In this document: piece by piece, positions 10,931 through 20,785 of the stretch
Layout: each line of letters opens with the position of its first letter
Position numbering within the stretch: position 1 is the first letter of the stretch
Assembly: GCA_963576785.1 (NCBI GenBank)
Contig: OY756139.1
Location: 3,658,001 to 3,722,000, forward strand
Origin: Chlorophyllum brunneum
Lineage: Eukaryota; Basidiomycota; Agaricomycetes; Agaricales; Agaricaceae
Direction: 5' to 3'
Length of the DNA stretch: 64,000 nucleotides
Notes under the pieces: model-generated
The model's database searches: none
What the model was told of the DNA's origin: nothing
Seen by the model: the letters and a program-made list of their open reading frames with translations, nothing else
Program-made: the position numbers and the translations under genes

Positions 10931-11809
10931 ATGCACACTGAACGCAAGCCCACTCCCTTCCCAGCCAATGATGAAGAATTCAAACAAGAACTTAACAACC
11001 TCCTCAATACTCAGTCCACTGAAGATCAAATCGAGCACTATACTGCCACAACCAAAGGACTCACATACATTGCACATGCCATCAACAACCTCCAAATCCA
11101 AGCCAAAGCCCTGAGCCACATTCTACTCATCACCACTACTAGAGCCCTTCCCACTGCCATGTCAACCAGGAAACATGAACTCATGAAGGAGTTATTAGAC
11201 AAAGCAGCCACCAACCTCAATGTACTAGTGCACTCTAATGCAAAGAAATGCATCCAAAGTGCCTTAATCATGACAGGCAAAAGACTCAATCACCTCACTG
11301 ACTCGAGTAACAATCCCACCTACAAACTTGCATGGAGACTAATGAATTTCGACTCATACACCCCCACTACCTTACCCGACAAGCTGCCCTACCACAAAGA
11401 CAATAAACAGGACTGGTTAGATGAAGGAATGGAGGGAATCAACAAGTCTGTTCCAGACCATCTAATGGAACCAGACATGCAAGACGAAGTAGACCACCTC
11501 CTTATACAACTGCCTGATATGGATCCGCCACCCAAACCAATGATATTTAATCCGCCCCCATCCTATCTTACACTCAAAGATGGAGGACAGTTCAGAGAAA
11601 ACTACTGGGAGGAGATAATACACAACCTCGTTGCAGCCAAAACAAACGATACTGCTATGTTCAAAGGATGCACCATAGCCCTCTTCAGAGGAGGCCAAGA
11701 CCATGCCCCCTTTTGGATTGGATGTCGATGCAAATCAGGAACCCCAATGATTGGTCCTACCAAACGTCAACTTGTCAACGCCTTACACAAAGAACAAGAC
11801 GACAAGTAA
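10931..11809 (+). CDS. Gypsy ORF3 of X, 292-aa protein of unknown function
   Basis: This is an uninterrupted 292-codon frame between the pol chromodomain and the polypurine tract, in an element whose gag and pol are full of stops. I do not recognise the family. The sequence is hydrophilic, with no signal peptide or membrane segment, so it does not look like an envelope protein. The N-terminal half appears helical (KELLDKAATNLNVLVHSNAK). The middle is Pro-rich (PDMDPPPKPMIFNPPPSYL). The C-terminal part has Cys/Gly motifs (FKGCTIALFRGG, WIGCRCKSGTPM). Z and Y carry the same ORF. In Y it is open except for one TGA. It may be an accessory structural protein or captured host sequence. Confidence 0.7.
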   Translation: MHTERKPTPFPANDEEFKQELNNLLNTQSTEDQIEHYTATTKGLTYIAHAINNLQIQAKALSHILLITTTRALPTAMSTRKHELMKELLDKAATNLNVLVHSNAKKCIQSALIMTGKRLNHLTDSSNNPTYKLAWRLMNFDSYTPTTLPDKLPYHKDNKQDWLDEGMEGINKSVPDHLMEPDMQDEVDHLLIQLPDMDPPPKPMIFNPPPSYLTLKDGGQFRENYWEEIIHNLVAAKTNDTAMFKGCTIALFRGGQDHAPFWIGCRCKSGTPMIGPTKRQLVNALHKEQDDK

Positions 11810-11838
11810 ACTACGGTATTTCATGGGGTCATGAAAGT

Positions 11839-11849
11839 AAAAAGGGAGG
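11839..11849 (+). promoter_or_regulatory. Polypurine tract of X
   Basis: A purine run AAAAAGGGAGG lies three bases before the TG of the 3' LTR, the expected plus-strand primer of a gypsy element. A second purine-rich run near 10803-10820, at the end of pol, could serve as a central tract, but I have no further support for that. Confidence 0.75.
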
Positions 11850-11852
11850 TAT

Positions 11853-12145
11853 TGTTATGAACTATAGATAGACAGTACATTCCTATCATGTGCCCATCAC
11901 ATTTATCATTCCTACGTATCTGTTTCATCCCTTATGGCTGTACTCTTACTGACTCAGTCTACTCATTTCCTATGACTCCTTTACTCTGATCCTTTATTCT
12001 TAGCTCGTACCACTAGTATATAAAGTGTAGTAATACTTGATGTATTCCTTACACTTTACCAATCATATCATCCCTTACTCTCTTCTCTACTTCCTTGTCT
12101 TTATCCAAAGACTTGCAACCTGAGTCCTAGACTAAGGTCGTAACA
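11853..12145 (+). repeat. 3' LTR of X (293 bp)
   Basis: It starts TGTTATGAAC and ends GTCGTAACA. It keeps the TATATAA box and the ACACTTTACCAA block. It differs from the 5' LTR of the same element at 16 positions by my count and is of the same subtype as the 3' LTR of Y. Confidence 0.95.
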
Positions 12146-12150
12146 ATGTT
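12146..12150. repeat. Target-site duplication ATGTT, right of element X
   Basis: Identical to 5822-5826. The following base continues Z in the minus orientation. Confidence 0.95.
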
Positions 12151-12462
12151 GACCATTGCTTAATACCAGTTGTGCCATGTCTGTTATTTCTCCCTTCTTG
12201 TTTTTGGTTCCATTGGCATTAATTACTCATATTGGAGTTTCAAGGGGTCTAGTTGTGATTCATTCTTCTTCTACTATTTTCTGTGCTATGCACATATGGG
12301 TGCATCCAGAGTCTACCAGTGTGGTGATTCATTTAGGTCCTTGTGTTGTTCTGATTGTTGAATTGAGAAGTTTGCATATCAAGTTTCTTTTCTGTGGAAT
12401 CATATATTGTCTATTGTGAAGTAAAACAGAGACTCTAGGTTTATTGGCTGGTGGGTTTGTGC

Positions 12463-13611
12463 CTACTCAGAGCCTTTGGCAAAATCCTCCTTTGTCTCTT
12501 CTTCTTGCTCAGTTTCCTTGGTAACCTCTCTAATGTGTGCTTTCTTTGGTACTTTGCAATTCTTCAAGATGTGGCCTTGCTTGCCACAATTATAGCACAT
12601 TATTTTGGTGTATGTGACCTTCATCTTCTTGTGGCAATATTTGGCAATATGTCCATATAGGTTGCAGTTGAAACATCTTGGTTTGCTATTCTGATTGGTG
12701 TCTGCCCTCTGTCTACCAATCTCCATTGGTTGTCCTCCACCTCCATATGTGACTCCTGTGCTTGTCCTGATGTCTCCTTGGGTGATGTCTGCTGTTTCAT
12801 ATTCTTGTCCTACTGCAAGGATTGTGTTCCTGCATTTGCTATATGTGTCTGGGATTGAGGCTGACAGATAGCCTACTATGGTTCAAATGATATCTGCTCT
12901 AGTGTGTCATTTGAGGAGGAATATGACATGTCTGTCATCTGTTCCTGCTTGGGTTTTCAATACTTCGAACTCTATTAAGAAGTCCATGGTGTTCCTCTTT
13001 CTCTGTTTGAACAACTCGATTTCTTCTTCTACTATAGCTTTTCTATTCCCCAAGGAGAAGGTAGCTACCATCTCCTTTGCAAAGTCATCAAATCTGGCAT
13101 TTTCTTGTCTTGAATCATTTGTAACTTGGCATTGGCATAAGGACCTGCCAGTCCTCCTTTTATTCATACTAATACTCTGATTATCTTTTGTTTATTATCA
13201 TTGATCTTGTTGAAGAGTGTCCATAAGGACATTGCTCTCCTTGGTTCTATCTCTATTGAGGTATCCTGGTTTTGGGGCTAGGTTCTTTGGGAAGTTGATT
13301 TTATTGGCCATTTCTGATTCTGTCTCTGGTTCACTATATTTGTTCTCATGTGTCCTGGCAATTTCTATATTGGATAGTACTTTGGCAACTTCTATGTTGG
13401 ATGTGGCTTCGGTGATTTCTGTGTCAAATAGGGTCTCAAAAAGAGCTGTGTCTTCATCTATGCTGTGATCAGATTTCTGCCACTTAAGACCTTCAGGGAT
13501 TTCTGGTTCTGTTTGTTGTTTGGATCTGGTGGTTACTGGTGATCCTTGGATGTCTGTTGGTCTTGGAGCTCTCGGTCTTCTTAGTGTTCTTGATGAGCTA
13601 CTGCTACTCAT
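12463..13611 (-). pseudogene. Gag of element Z
   Basis: The minus-strand frame begins MSSSSSSRTLRRPRAPRPTD at 13611 and stays open for 137 residues. It resumes at 13167 and ends with two CCHC knuckles (CFNCNLYGHIAKYC, CYNCGKQGHILKNC) at 12726-12463. The TGA at 13164-13166 lies at the same codon as TGA 6699 in X, while X's TAG 6345 is CAG here. Further decay is mainly loss of CpG. Confidence 0.85.
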
Positions 13612-13704
13612 ATACTGTTGTCCTGGTTGGAGGCTATTATTCCAAGCCTAGCTACAAATAGTGACACCTCTCTTGCAAGGTGAGTCAAATGACACTTTAC
13701 CAAA

Positions 13705-14009
13705 TGTTACAACCTTAGTCTAGGACTCAGGTTGCAAGTCTTTGGATAAAGACAGGGAAGTAGAGAAAAGATAAAGGGATGATATGATTGGTAAAGTGTA
13801 AGGAATACATCAAGTATTACTACACTCTATATACTAGTGGTGAGTGCTAATAATAAAGGAACAGAGTAAGGGAGTCATAGGGGATGAGTAGAATGAGTCA
13901 GTAAGAGTACAGCCATAAGGGATGAAACAAGGAATGAAACAGATACATAGGAATGATGAGTATGATGGGCATATGATAGGAATGTACTGTCTATCTATGG
14001 TTCATAACA
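13705..14009 (-). repeat. 5' LTR of Z (about 305 bp)
   Basis: On the plus strand it runs from TGTTACAACC to CATAACA. It is longer than the X LTRs because of a short internal duplication around the GGGATGAAACA block. Its internal subtype (CCCTTACTCTG, TATATAGAG) matches the 5' LTRs of X and Y rather than their 3' LTRs. Confidence 0.9.
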
Positions 14010-14061
14010 GTCACACTCAGTATCACTATAGGTAGGGTGACAGGGCTGAAGGGAACCTATG

Positions 14062-14310
14062 CTCACTCACCTTCCTTTTATCCATGAAATCTGCATTTTT
14101 GTTCTCAACAACAAAATTGAAGATCAGACATTAAAGCAGTTCATGAATGTATTCTGGTTTTTGCTGATTTGTGTCCTGAGCCCAGTGGTAGTCTGGGGTG
14201 ATTGCCCTTGCTATTTCCCTGAACAGTGTCCCAAGTTATCTATATCCAGAATATAAAACCTGTATGCAATGTAAAAACATAGTGAGAAGCAACTGGGGTT
14301 GGCAGGACAT
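14062..14310 (-). pseudogene. Small fragment of a FunK1 kinase gene
   Basis: The minus-strand sequence matches part of exon 5 of the intact kinase (about 18177-18420), including the stretch translated there as YVHELLQRLILNFVIENKDADF. Nearly every CpG of the intact gene is TpG or CpA here. It is too short to encode a product and abuts the Z LTR, so it is probably the remains of a third kinase paralogue. Confidence 0.75.
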
Positions 14311-15617
14311 CCACAGTAGAACTGAAATATCAGTGTACTCACATGTCACACTACCAAATGTGATGTACCAAAGGTACCATGTTATGCCATCCAAGAGCTC
14401 ATATTAACATACTTATCATATGTATATACTTCTTCAAATCTGGGTGTCACTTTTGCTTTGTTCAGTTGCTGGGAGGATATTAGTGGATCATCTGAACCTC
14501 ATAGCTGTGGTTTGCCAGTTGTATAATTGGGTATCTCTATGAAATCAGTTCTACCTGCCATGATAGCCTCAACTGGTAGCCAACTCCAGTCTGTTTTATC
14601 CTACAAATAAGTAGGTATGGGCCAGAAGACCTGTCCAGCCTTACCATACTTGAAGTAACTATACCTGAATCACAACACTTCTCCTATGATATACAGCTAT
14701 CACTTAGTAATCAGCCATCAACAGTACTGACTCTCTCACTTTCTTACATCACCAAGGCCACATTGGCCTCTCCTTACTGCACAAACCTGCAACAACTGCT
14801 TTACCAAGCACATAGGACACCTCAACAATGACAGGGTCCTCATTTACCAACACTGCTTACCTCTACCAGCATGTAACAATCACCACCCAATCCCCCATGT
14901 CTGTTGCCCCACCCTTGCATAGGATGTTCACTGCTTCCATAGAATGAGCAGGCACATTGTTGCTCTCCAGTTGCTGAGTAGACCCACAGTCTCTCACTCA
15001 TGCAATGTAAGCCACAAAGGCCCTGACATAGGTTTGCCCCTGTGTACCCAGTCAGAAAAGATGTGTCTTGGTTTACTCTCTGCAGCACTTCCCCTGCAAT
15101 ATTTGGTCTACCCTCTATGGCACTTCTCCCATGATATGTTCTTTGTTCTACCTTTGTGGCACTTCTTCTGCAATATTTGGTCTACTCTCTGTAGTACTTT
15201 TCCTGTGATATTTGGTCTGCTCTTAAACTCTTATTCCACATGTACTACCTTCTCCTATGAAAGAATAACTCCATGATGAGTTAATGTTGGATCCTATTGT
15301 AAAGCTATGGTGTAAAAGGTCATATCTGGCCAAAGAATACATGCTACAGTGACTATATATGCTGAAGATAGATTGGAACATATTCTAGAGCCAAAATATG
15401 AGAGGAAATTACATACAAGATATTATTTGCTTTGGAGTTGTGCATTGATTGGAGATGAAGTGGGAGTATGGTGAAGTATATAAAAGGTACTCAACATAGA
15501 ATTGACCAGGACTCATTGCAATACCAATAAATGTGCTCCCTTTCCTCTCTCCCCTACATTATTCCTCTTTTCTATCATCATTCTCAGTGTTACTGTCACT
15601 GTCTTTCTGCTAATCTC
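14311..15617. other. CpG-poor intergenic DNA
   Basis: I see no gene I can support. The stretch has many short open frames without recognisable domains. The only clear structure is the short tandem repeat at 15082-15215. Part may belong to the promoter of the small gene that starts near 15618. Confidence 0.4.
15082..15215. repeat. Degenerate 35-39 bp tandem repeat, about four copies
   Basis: A CACTTC block followed by GATATTTGGTCTAC-like sequence recurs starting near 15086, 15121, 15160 and 15195. The copies are imperfect. It sits in a non-coding stretch and is repeated in unit 2. Confidence 0.5.
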
Positions 15618-16016
15618 ATGGAATTATGTGCCAGAACCTCTGAATCATTGTCTGGTAATGGATGTGGTAGACTTTTCCCATACAAATCATTAGAGAGACT
15701 CTATGCTAAATTCCAGAAGCTAAATGGTATGCCTGAGGACAGTCAAGAATACAAAGTTTGGAAGGTATGATTTATGTTTGTTTTTTATTGCCTAGTAGTT
15801 ATTCTAAGTAATGATTACATACAACAGAATATACCACAGTGCACTGGCTGTGGAATCAGTTACAAGCTCCTCAAAGCTACTTACTGTGGAAAATGCAAGC
15901 AATACTGCAGTAGTATCATGTCTGACTTGCTGGCTACTACTTTGACTAGTGAATCAGCTTCTGGAGTCAACCCTGGTACCATCTTTCCTCTCCAGACTGA
16001 AGGAGAGAATACTTGA
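15618..16016 (+). CDS. Small zinc-ribbon-like protein of unknown function (2 exons)
   Basis: Exons 15618-15764 and 15828-16016 join across a 63-nt GT-AG intron to give 111 residues. Exon 1 encodes a charged segment (SLERLYAKFQKLNGMPEDSQ). Exon 2 opens with C-X2-C-X11-C-X2-C (CTGC, then CGKC after LLKATY), a zinc-ribbon-type spacing. The stop TGA at 16014 is followed in the same frame by about 80 more open codons (to about 16260) of similar composition. It may therefore be a damaged Arg CGA codon and the true product longer. I do not recognise the family. The start is uncertain; an upstream ATG at 15531 is also in frame. Confidence 0.45.
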
Positions 16017-16439
16017 TCACAAGCAATGACAGCACACTTAACTTGCCAGCCCCTTATCTTTGTTCCACTGACCAGCTCCTCAGATCCTCACCATATGACA
16101 GCAGGTTTAATGGCTGCAAAAGCTGTAGTAATACCCAATAACAATAAGATTATTGTAGAAGTTACAAAATGTCAGGTAAAGGCTGCAACTACTAGAGATG
16201 CAAATTCTACAAGTCTTGACTGTGAAGTTTGGGAAAAACCTTGGAAGCAAAGTGACTACCTCTCTGGTATATGTTCTTTATATTCTTTTTGGAGTAATTT
16301 CTCATATATAGTATTATTGGCAGAGGTACTTGATGATGCATTAGGAATGGTGAACCCTAACTGGTCAAAGGTGTATGGTATGTTGCTTGCAATGTGAGTC
16401 TATATTGACTTTCATCATTCATATCTCACTTACAAATAT

Positions 16440-17735
16440 AATAGAGATGAAATTGAATTTTACTACTTTGGGAACAGAATATTTCCCCCTGGTACAAGAG
16501 GAAGGACAGTTGGAGAGGTGACTCTCAGTTATCTTGCATTGGCAATCCCTGTCCATTATAGCTGGAAAGTAATGACTCCCAGTATATGCATATAATATGC
16601 TCTTCTGGCACATCCTCTGGTGCAGCTAGAATAGTCCAACAGAAGCAGGTCCAGACAGCAGACTCTGCATTGGCACCAGGTAGGTGTAGTGGGAAGACTA
16701 TTTGTCTGCACAAACATATCCTCATATGGGCCATCAAACTCCTTCATACATTGCAGGTGAATTGAACAATACACATTACAAATGCCATTAGCAAGCTCTG
16801 GTAATGCAATGAAAGCTACATTGGGAGGCAGTAATGATTTCCCCATGTGAACAGTATGGGCAATGAAGATCAGTATGCCCTATTAATACCTTAGCCTCAA
16901 ATACCTACAATGTCAGATGGAATTTACAACACTTCCAGGAGGATCAGAATAATCAGGGAGTTTGCTACAACCAGAGTCAATAAGGAGGACAGAAGACCTG
17001 TGTTTGGGTTTCCTACATCCAACCATAAGCAACCATGACTTGTGAAATGAGTTATAACATACTGAGTATCAAGCAAATGCTCAATAAAGATGGGGGTTGC
17101 CAGCAAGGACATCTCAGTGTGATCCTCCAGCAATTCAGGTTGGATTAGTATGTTCCACAGATTAATATCACGGTGAAGGATTTGGTGATCAATGTAGAGA
17201 GCTCAAGTGACTGTGGAAACTGTAAGAGATTATAGGGATTAATCCAAGAACAGAATAGTACACCCTCCAAGAGATCATATGTCACATGAAGGACCTTTCT
17301 GGGAGTATCTAAGGCCATGAAATTGGTCCTATAATCTTGTAAGCCACTACAGAGCTTGATACAGTTATTGCCTTTGACTGCCCCCATGGCACCAAGATAA
17401 GGCTTGGCTGGATATGTCATGTCGAGGATTTGCCTTTTGCTGGATGGATGCATAGTCCTGGTATACCTGTCTTTGATGACGACGTGAGGCACCACCTTTT
17501 CTGTGGGTTTGTAGGAAAAGAACATTGGATCGGCGACCAAAAAGGTCGCTTGGGTAATGACTATAGCAAACCGAATATGTCTTTCTGGCCCTGCGTGCGG
17601 GTATAAGGCGTACCACGTGTGTATCTGCATTAGGAGACTGGCTTTCTGGGCATAGTAACCTAAGGCGTGGCATCCTGAATGTTCAAGGGTGCTTTGTCGT
17701 GGGCCTTGTTCCAGTATTATTAAGATCACAACCAA
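16440..17735 (-). pseudogene. FunK1 kinase pseudogene A
   Basis: It is collinear on the minus strand with the intact kinase from roughly residue 250 onward. It has PERHIRFAIVITQATFLVADP, VVIKDRYTR, NFMALDTPRKVLHVTYDLLEG, an HRD-type loop as ILHRDINLWNILI, and the activation-segment and C-lobe remnants down to about 16440. There is no N-terminal third, and the acidic tail is missing. CpG is frequent above about 17440 and nearly absent below it. Stops and lost splice sites prevent expression of a kinase. Confidence 0.85.
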
Positions 17736-17785
17736 TGGTACATCCTGTACATATTTAAAGATGTACGAGGCAGACAGACATTTGA

Positions 17786-20365
17786 CTATATCCGTATTAT
17801 TACTCCGTACGAGCTTTCTTCGTCTAGCAAGAAGTGCGTGAGGTCATAGATGGATGTGATAGGTTGCAGAATACGTACCGGGTGACCCTCCCCATCGTCC
17901 TTCTCCTGCTCTTCCTCATCATCATGCTTATCATCCTCCCCCGCCTCTTCATTATAATTCTCATCATCCTGATTCTCGTCATTGTCGGCTCCTTGATCCT
18001 CCTTGTCCTCTTCCCTATTGGTGTACTCGGACGGCGGCGCGGAGCCGACTTCAGGAGCTTTCCGCTTCGTGCCCTGGCTGGATCGCGACGAACGGAATGT
18101 TGCACTACGACGAGATTCACTCTCGGATGGTGATAAGAAAGTGGCACTGGGTCCAGACTTGACGGACCTATGCTTGCTCGCTTTCTCCTTGTCCATAAAA
18201 TCCGCATCTTTATTTTCGATAACAAAATTGAGGATCAGACGTTGAAGGAGTTCATGAACGTATTCCGATTTTTGCCGATTGGAGTTTTGAGCCCAGTGGT
18301 AGTCCGGGGTGATCCCGTCTGCCATTTCTCTGAACAGTTCCCTAAGGGCTCCATATCCAGAATGTAAAACTTTTTGGCGACGTGAAAACGTAGTGAGAAG
18401 CGACTCCCGCGAATCCTGCGTTGGCAAACCCTGTCGAGGTCCATCATAGTTGGGAAGTAATAACTCCCAGTGTGCACGTATGATAGGCTCTTTTGGCGCA
18501 CCCTCTGGCGCAGCTTGGATACCCCAGCAGAAACAAGTCCAGAGGGCAGATTCTGCGTCGTGACGGAGTTCATGTCGCCACGTAGTTGTAGAGGGAGGAG
18601 CATTCTTCCGCGCAGACTCATCTTCATACGGGCCATCAAACTCCTTCATACGTTGCGGGTGAATTGAACAGTAGGCATCACGGATGCCATCAGTGAGCTT
18701 TGGCAAGGGGGTAAAAGGTAATCTAGAAGGCGGTAATGGTTCTCCCGCCTGAACAGCCCGGGCAATGAACATCGGTGTGCCCTACTTACGTTTTTAGCGC
18801 GACATTATGATAAAGTAAGATGAGGCCTACCGTACGCCCGTCCCCGGAAGGGTGGGGGTGGTCGAGCATTTTACTATAACCAAAGTCGATAAGAAGGATC
18901 GAAGTCTTGTGTTTCGGTTCGCTACGCGCAGCTGAAGTCAACTGCATGTCGTGAAATCTGTTACGACATACTCATTATTGAGCAAATGCTCAATGAAGAC
19001 GGGAGATGCTGTTGCGGAGGTCTGTATCTCGTTTCCCGGAAATTCAGGACGGATCACGACGTTCCATGGGCTAATGTCACGGTGAAGAATGTTGAGATCA
19101 GTGTAGAGACCCCGAGTGACTATAGAAAACGTGAGAATAGGTATCGATCCATAACTAAACCCTGACCCTCTAAAAGATCGTATATCGCATAAAGAAGCTT
19201 TCGCGGGGTATCCAAACCCATAAATTCGGTACCGTAATCTTGTTGGGGAATACGGGTCTTGACGCGATTGCCGCAGAGCGTCCCTTGAACCTCGGAACAG
19301 AACAGGGCTCTGACCACGCCAGGATATGGTCCACCTGAGTGTATCTTTGCAAGTATTTCCCCCTCGGTCAATCGACGCGCAAGCCTGGCGTACTGGTCTT
19401 TAATTACGAGCTCAACCACGACCGTGCCGGGGGGACTGTACACAAAGATATTGGACCGACGACCAAAGGGATCACTCGAGTAATGAAGACGACACGCCCG
19501 GTATTGCGTTCCGGCCACATCTACATCGAAGGCAATGTGTTCCGCGGGGCCTTTGTTGCTCAGTGTCCTCGATAAGGTTTTATCACGATTGGCGCCTTGG
19601 CCATCGTTAAGGTACTTCACAACAGCGGTTAGCAGTGGGACATAATCCTCCTGCTTCGAAAGCTCGAGCTTCCTGATCTCGTACGCATTGCATACGAGGA
19701 AGACGAGGTCATTATCGTTGACGAGAAGGCCAAGTGCTGAAATGAGGTCCGGTCGAGCCTCGAGGAGGTATGCGGCGTAGGTAATAGCTTGGTCAATGCG
19801 CTGCTGGCGGGTGCGGCCAGCGGAGCGGTATTCGATCGCCATTTCAACGGAACCCCAATGAAACTTCCCATTAGCTTCAACTAGGGGGAAATTTTTGTGG
19901 CAAGCCACGATATCTGGCCTGGAGAGCGTGGTGGTAGGGTGGTCGGCTAAGGAATTGTTACCACGGGCATGGAACTCAATATCTACAGCACAGTAAGAAT
20001 AAATTCACCTTTCACATCGGTCAACAGAGATGTGACGTACCTTTCACCTCGAACTCGTCCAAGATACCGTTCACGACACTCATAAACGCCGTCACTGATC
20101 CAAACGCTGCAGGCTTCTTTGTTGTCTGCTCTTCGTCTTTCTTCTCCGTCCTTGGTTTTTGGCCTTCTGATTGCCCGTCCGTTTCCCCTTGCTTGTGCAA
20201 AGACGTTGGCGGCTCACTTCCAATAAGGCGATAGAATGCATCGAGCGCGATACTGCGAATGGGAGGTAGATTAGCAGCAACCGTTTCGCGATCGTGCCAT
20301 GGATACATTGCCGCAAGTGTGTCAACAGGTGAGCTTTCAGCAGGTGCAGTAGCGTTTGTAGACAT
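17786..20365 (-). CDS. FunK1-type fungal protein kinase, intact (5 exons, 791 aa)
   Basis: Exons on the minus strand are 20365-20041, 19982-19167, 19119-18972, 18921-18831 and 18781-17786, with GT-AG introns of 58, 47, 50 and 49 nt. They sum to 2,376 nt, exactly 792 codons, and all phases agree. Kinase features are a likely ATP-anchoring Lys303 (ELVIKDQ), Glu317 nearby, the catalytic loop LHRDISPWN (D395, N400), the metal-binding DFG as LLIDFGYSK (D442) and GTPMFIARA at 461. The combination fits the expanded fungal FunK1 family, whose substrates are largely unknown. The tail is strongly acidic and low-complexity (EDDKHDDEEEQEKDD). All key residues are present and the gene is CpG-rich, so it is probably functional. 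Exon 3's donor (GTCAGG) is weak. Confidence 0.9.
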
Positions 20366-20785
20366 CGTGGCCACAGGCGACAACAGCAATTCAGTGCAGA
20401 ACATATACTGGCACTGCACGTGACGGACTAGCATCACATGATCGATGTTACTATACACAGCCTGAAAAATACACACTGCTCTCCGCCCCCACGATCATAA
20501 TCAACAAAAGATTAAAGAGACAATTAAAAATGAAATTTATTGCAGCCGGTATTTCAACGAAAATGAACAATTGAACTAGCAAACAACTGTATGTAAGGAA
20601 AATGTAAGACCAGAGCGCCAGCACATAAATACTGTATTCGAGAACCATGATACAGATGTCGGCCTCGTGCAGGTACCCCTACTCCTCATTGATCTCCTCA
20701 CATGATATTACAGGCCAACTAATACAGTGGCACATTACAGTGAGATACTGGTGCAAAACAAACAGAGAATACAGGTTGAATCACC

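Larger units (their letters stand above)
5827..12145 (+). mobile_element. Ty3/gypsy chromovirus element X (6,319 bp, both LTRs)
   Basis: The order is 5' LTR, self-complementary primer site, gag with two CCHC knuckles, protease, RT, RNase H, integrase, chromodomain, ORF3, polypurine tract and 3' LTR. It is inserted into element Z and bounded by ATGTT duplications. Gag and pol carry many stops, mostly TGA at expected Arg codons. The protease region also has deletions of about 22 and 7 nt relative to Z, near 7612 and 7663. It cannot move on its own. The 5' and 3' LTRs differ at 16 of 293 positions by my count, partly because part of the 5' LTR seems converted. Confidence 0.96.
12151..14009 (-). 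mobile_element. Gypsy element Z, 5' part (5' LTR, gag, protease)
   Basis: This is the upstream part of the minus-strand element split by X. From 14009 downward it contains the 5' LTR, the primer site (the same TTTGGTAAAGTGT at about 13692-13704), gag, and protease up to the insertion point. Here Z keeps about 22 and 7 bases of the protease that X has lost. Its flank at 14010 is not matched to a second target duplication, because the other end of Z is missing. Confidence 0.9.

Noticed and set aside
10830..11114. 94-codon frame overlapping the start of ORF3
   Set aside because: It is open in X and Z, but about a third of its residues differ between them, while the overlapping ORF3 frame changes less. 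I treat it as a possible leader frame, not a gene.
17824..18245. Open frames in other frames of kinase exon 5 (133 aa minus, 99 and 80 aa plus)
   Set aside because: They lie over the acidic low-complexity tail of the kinase, where repeated codons keep several frames open.
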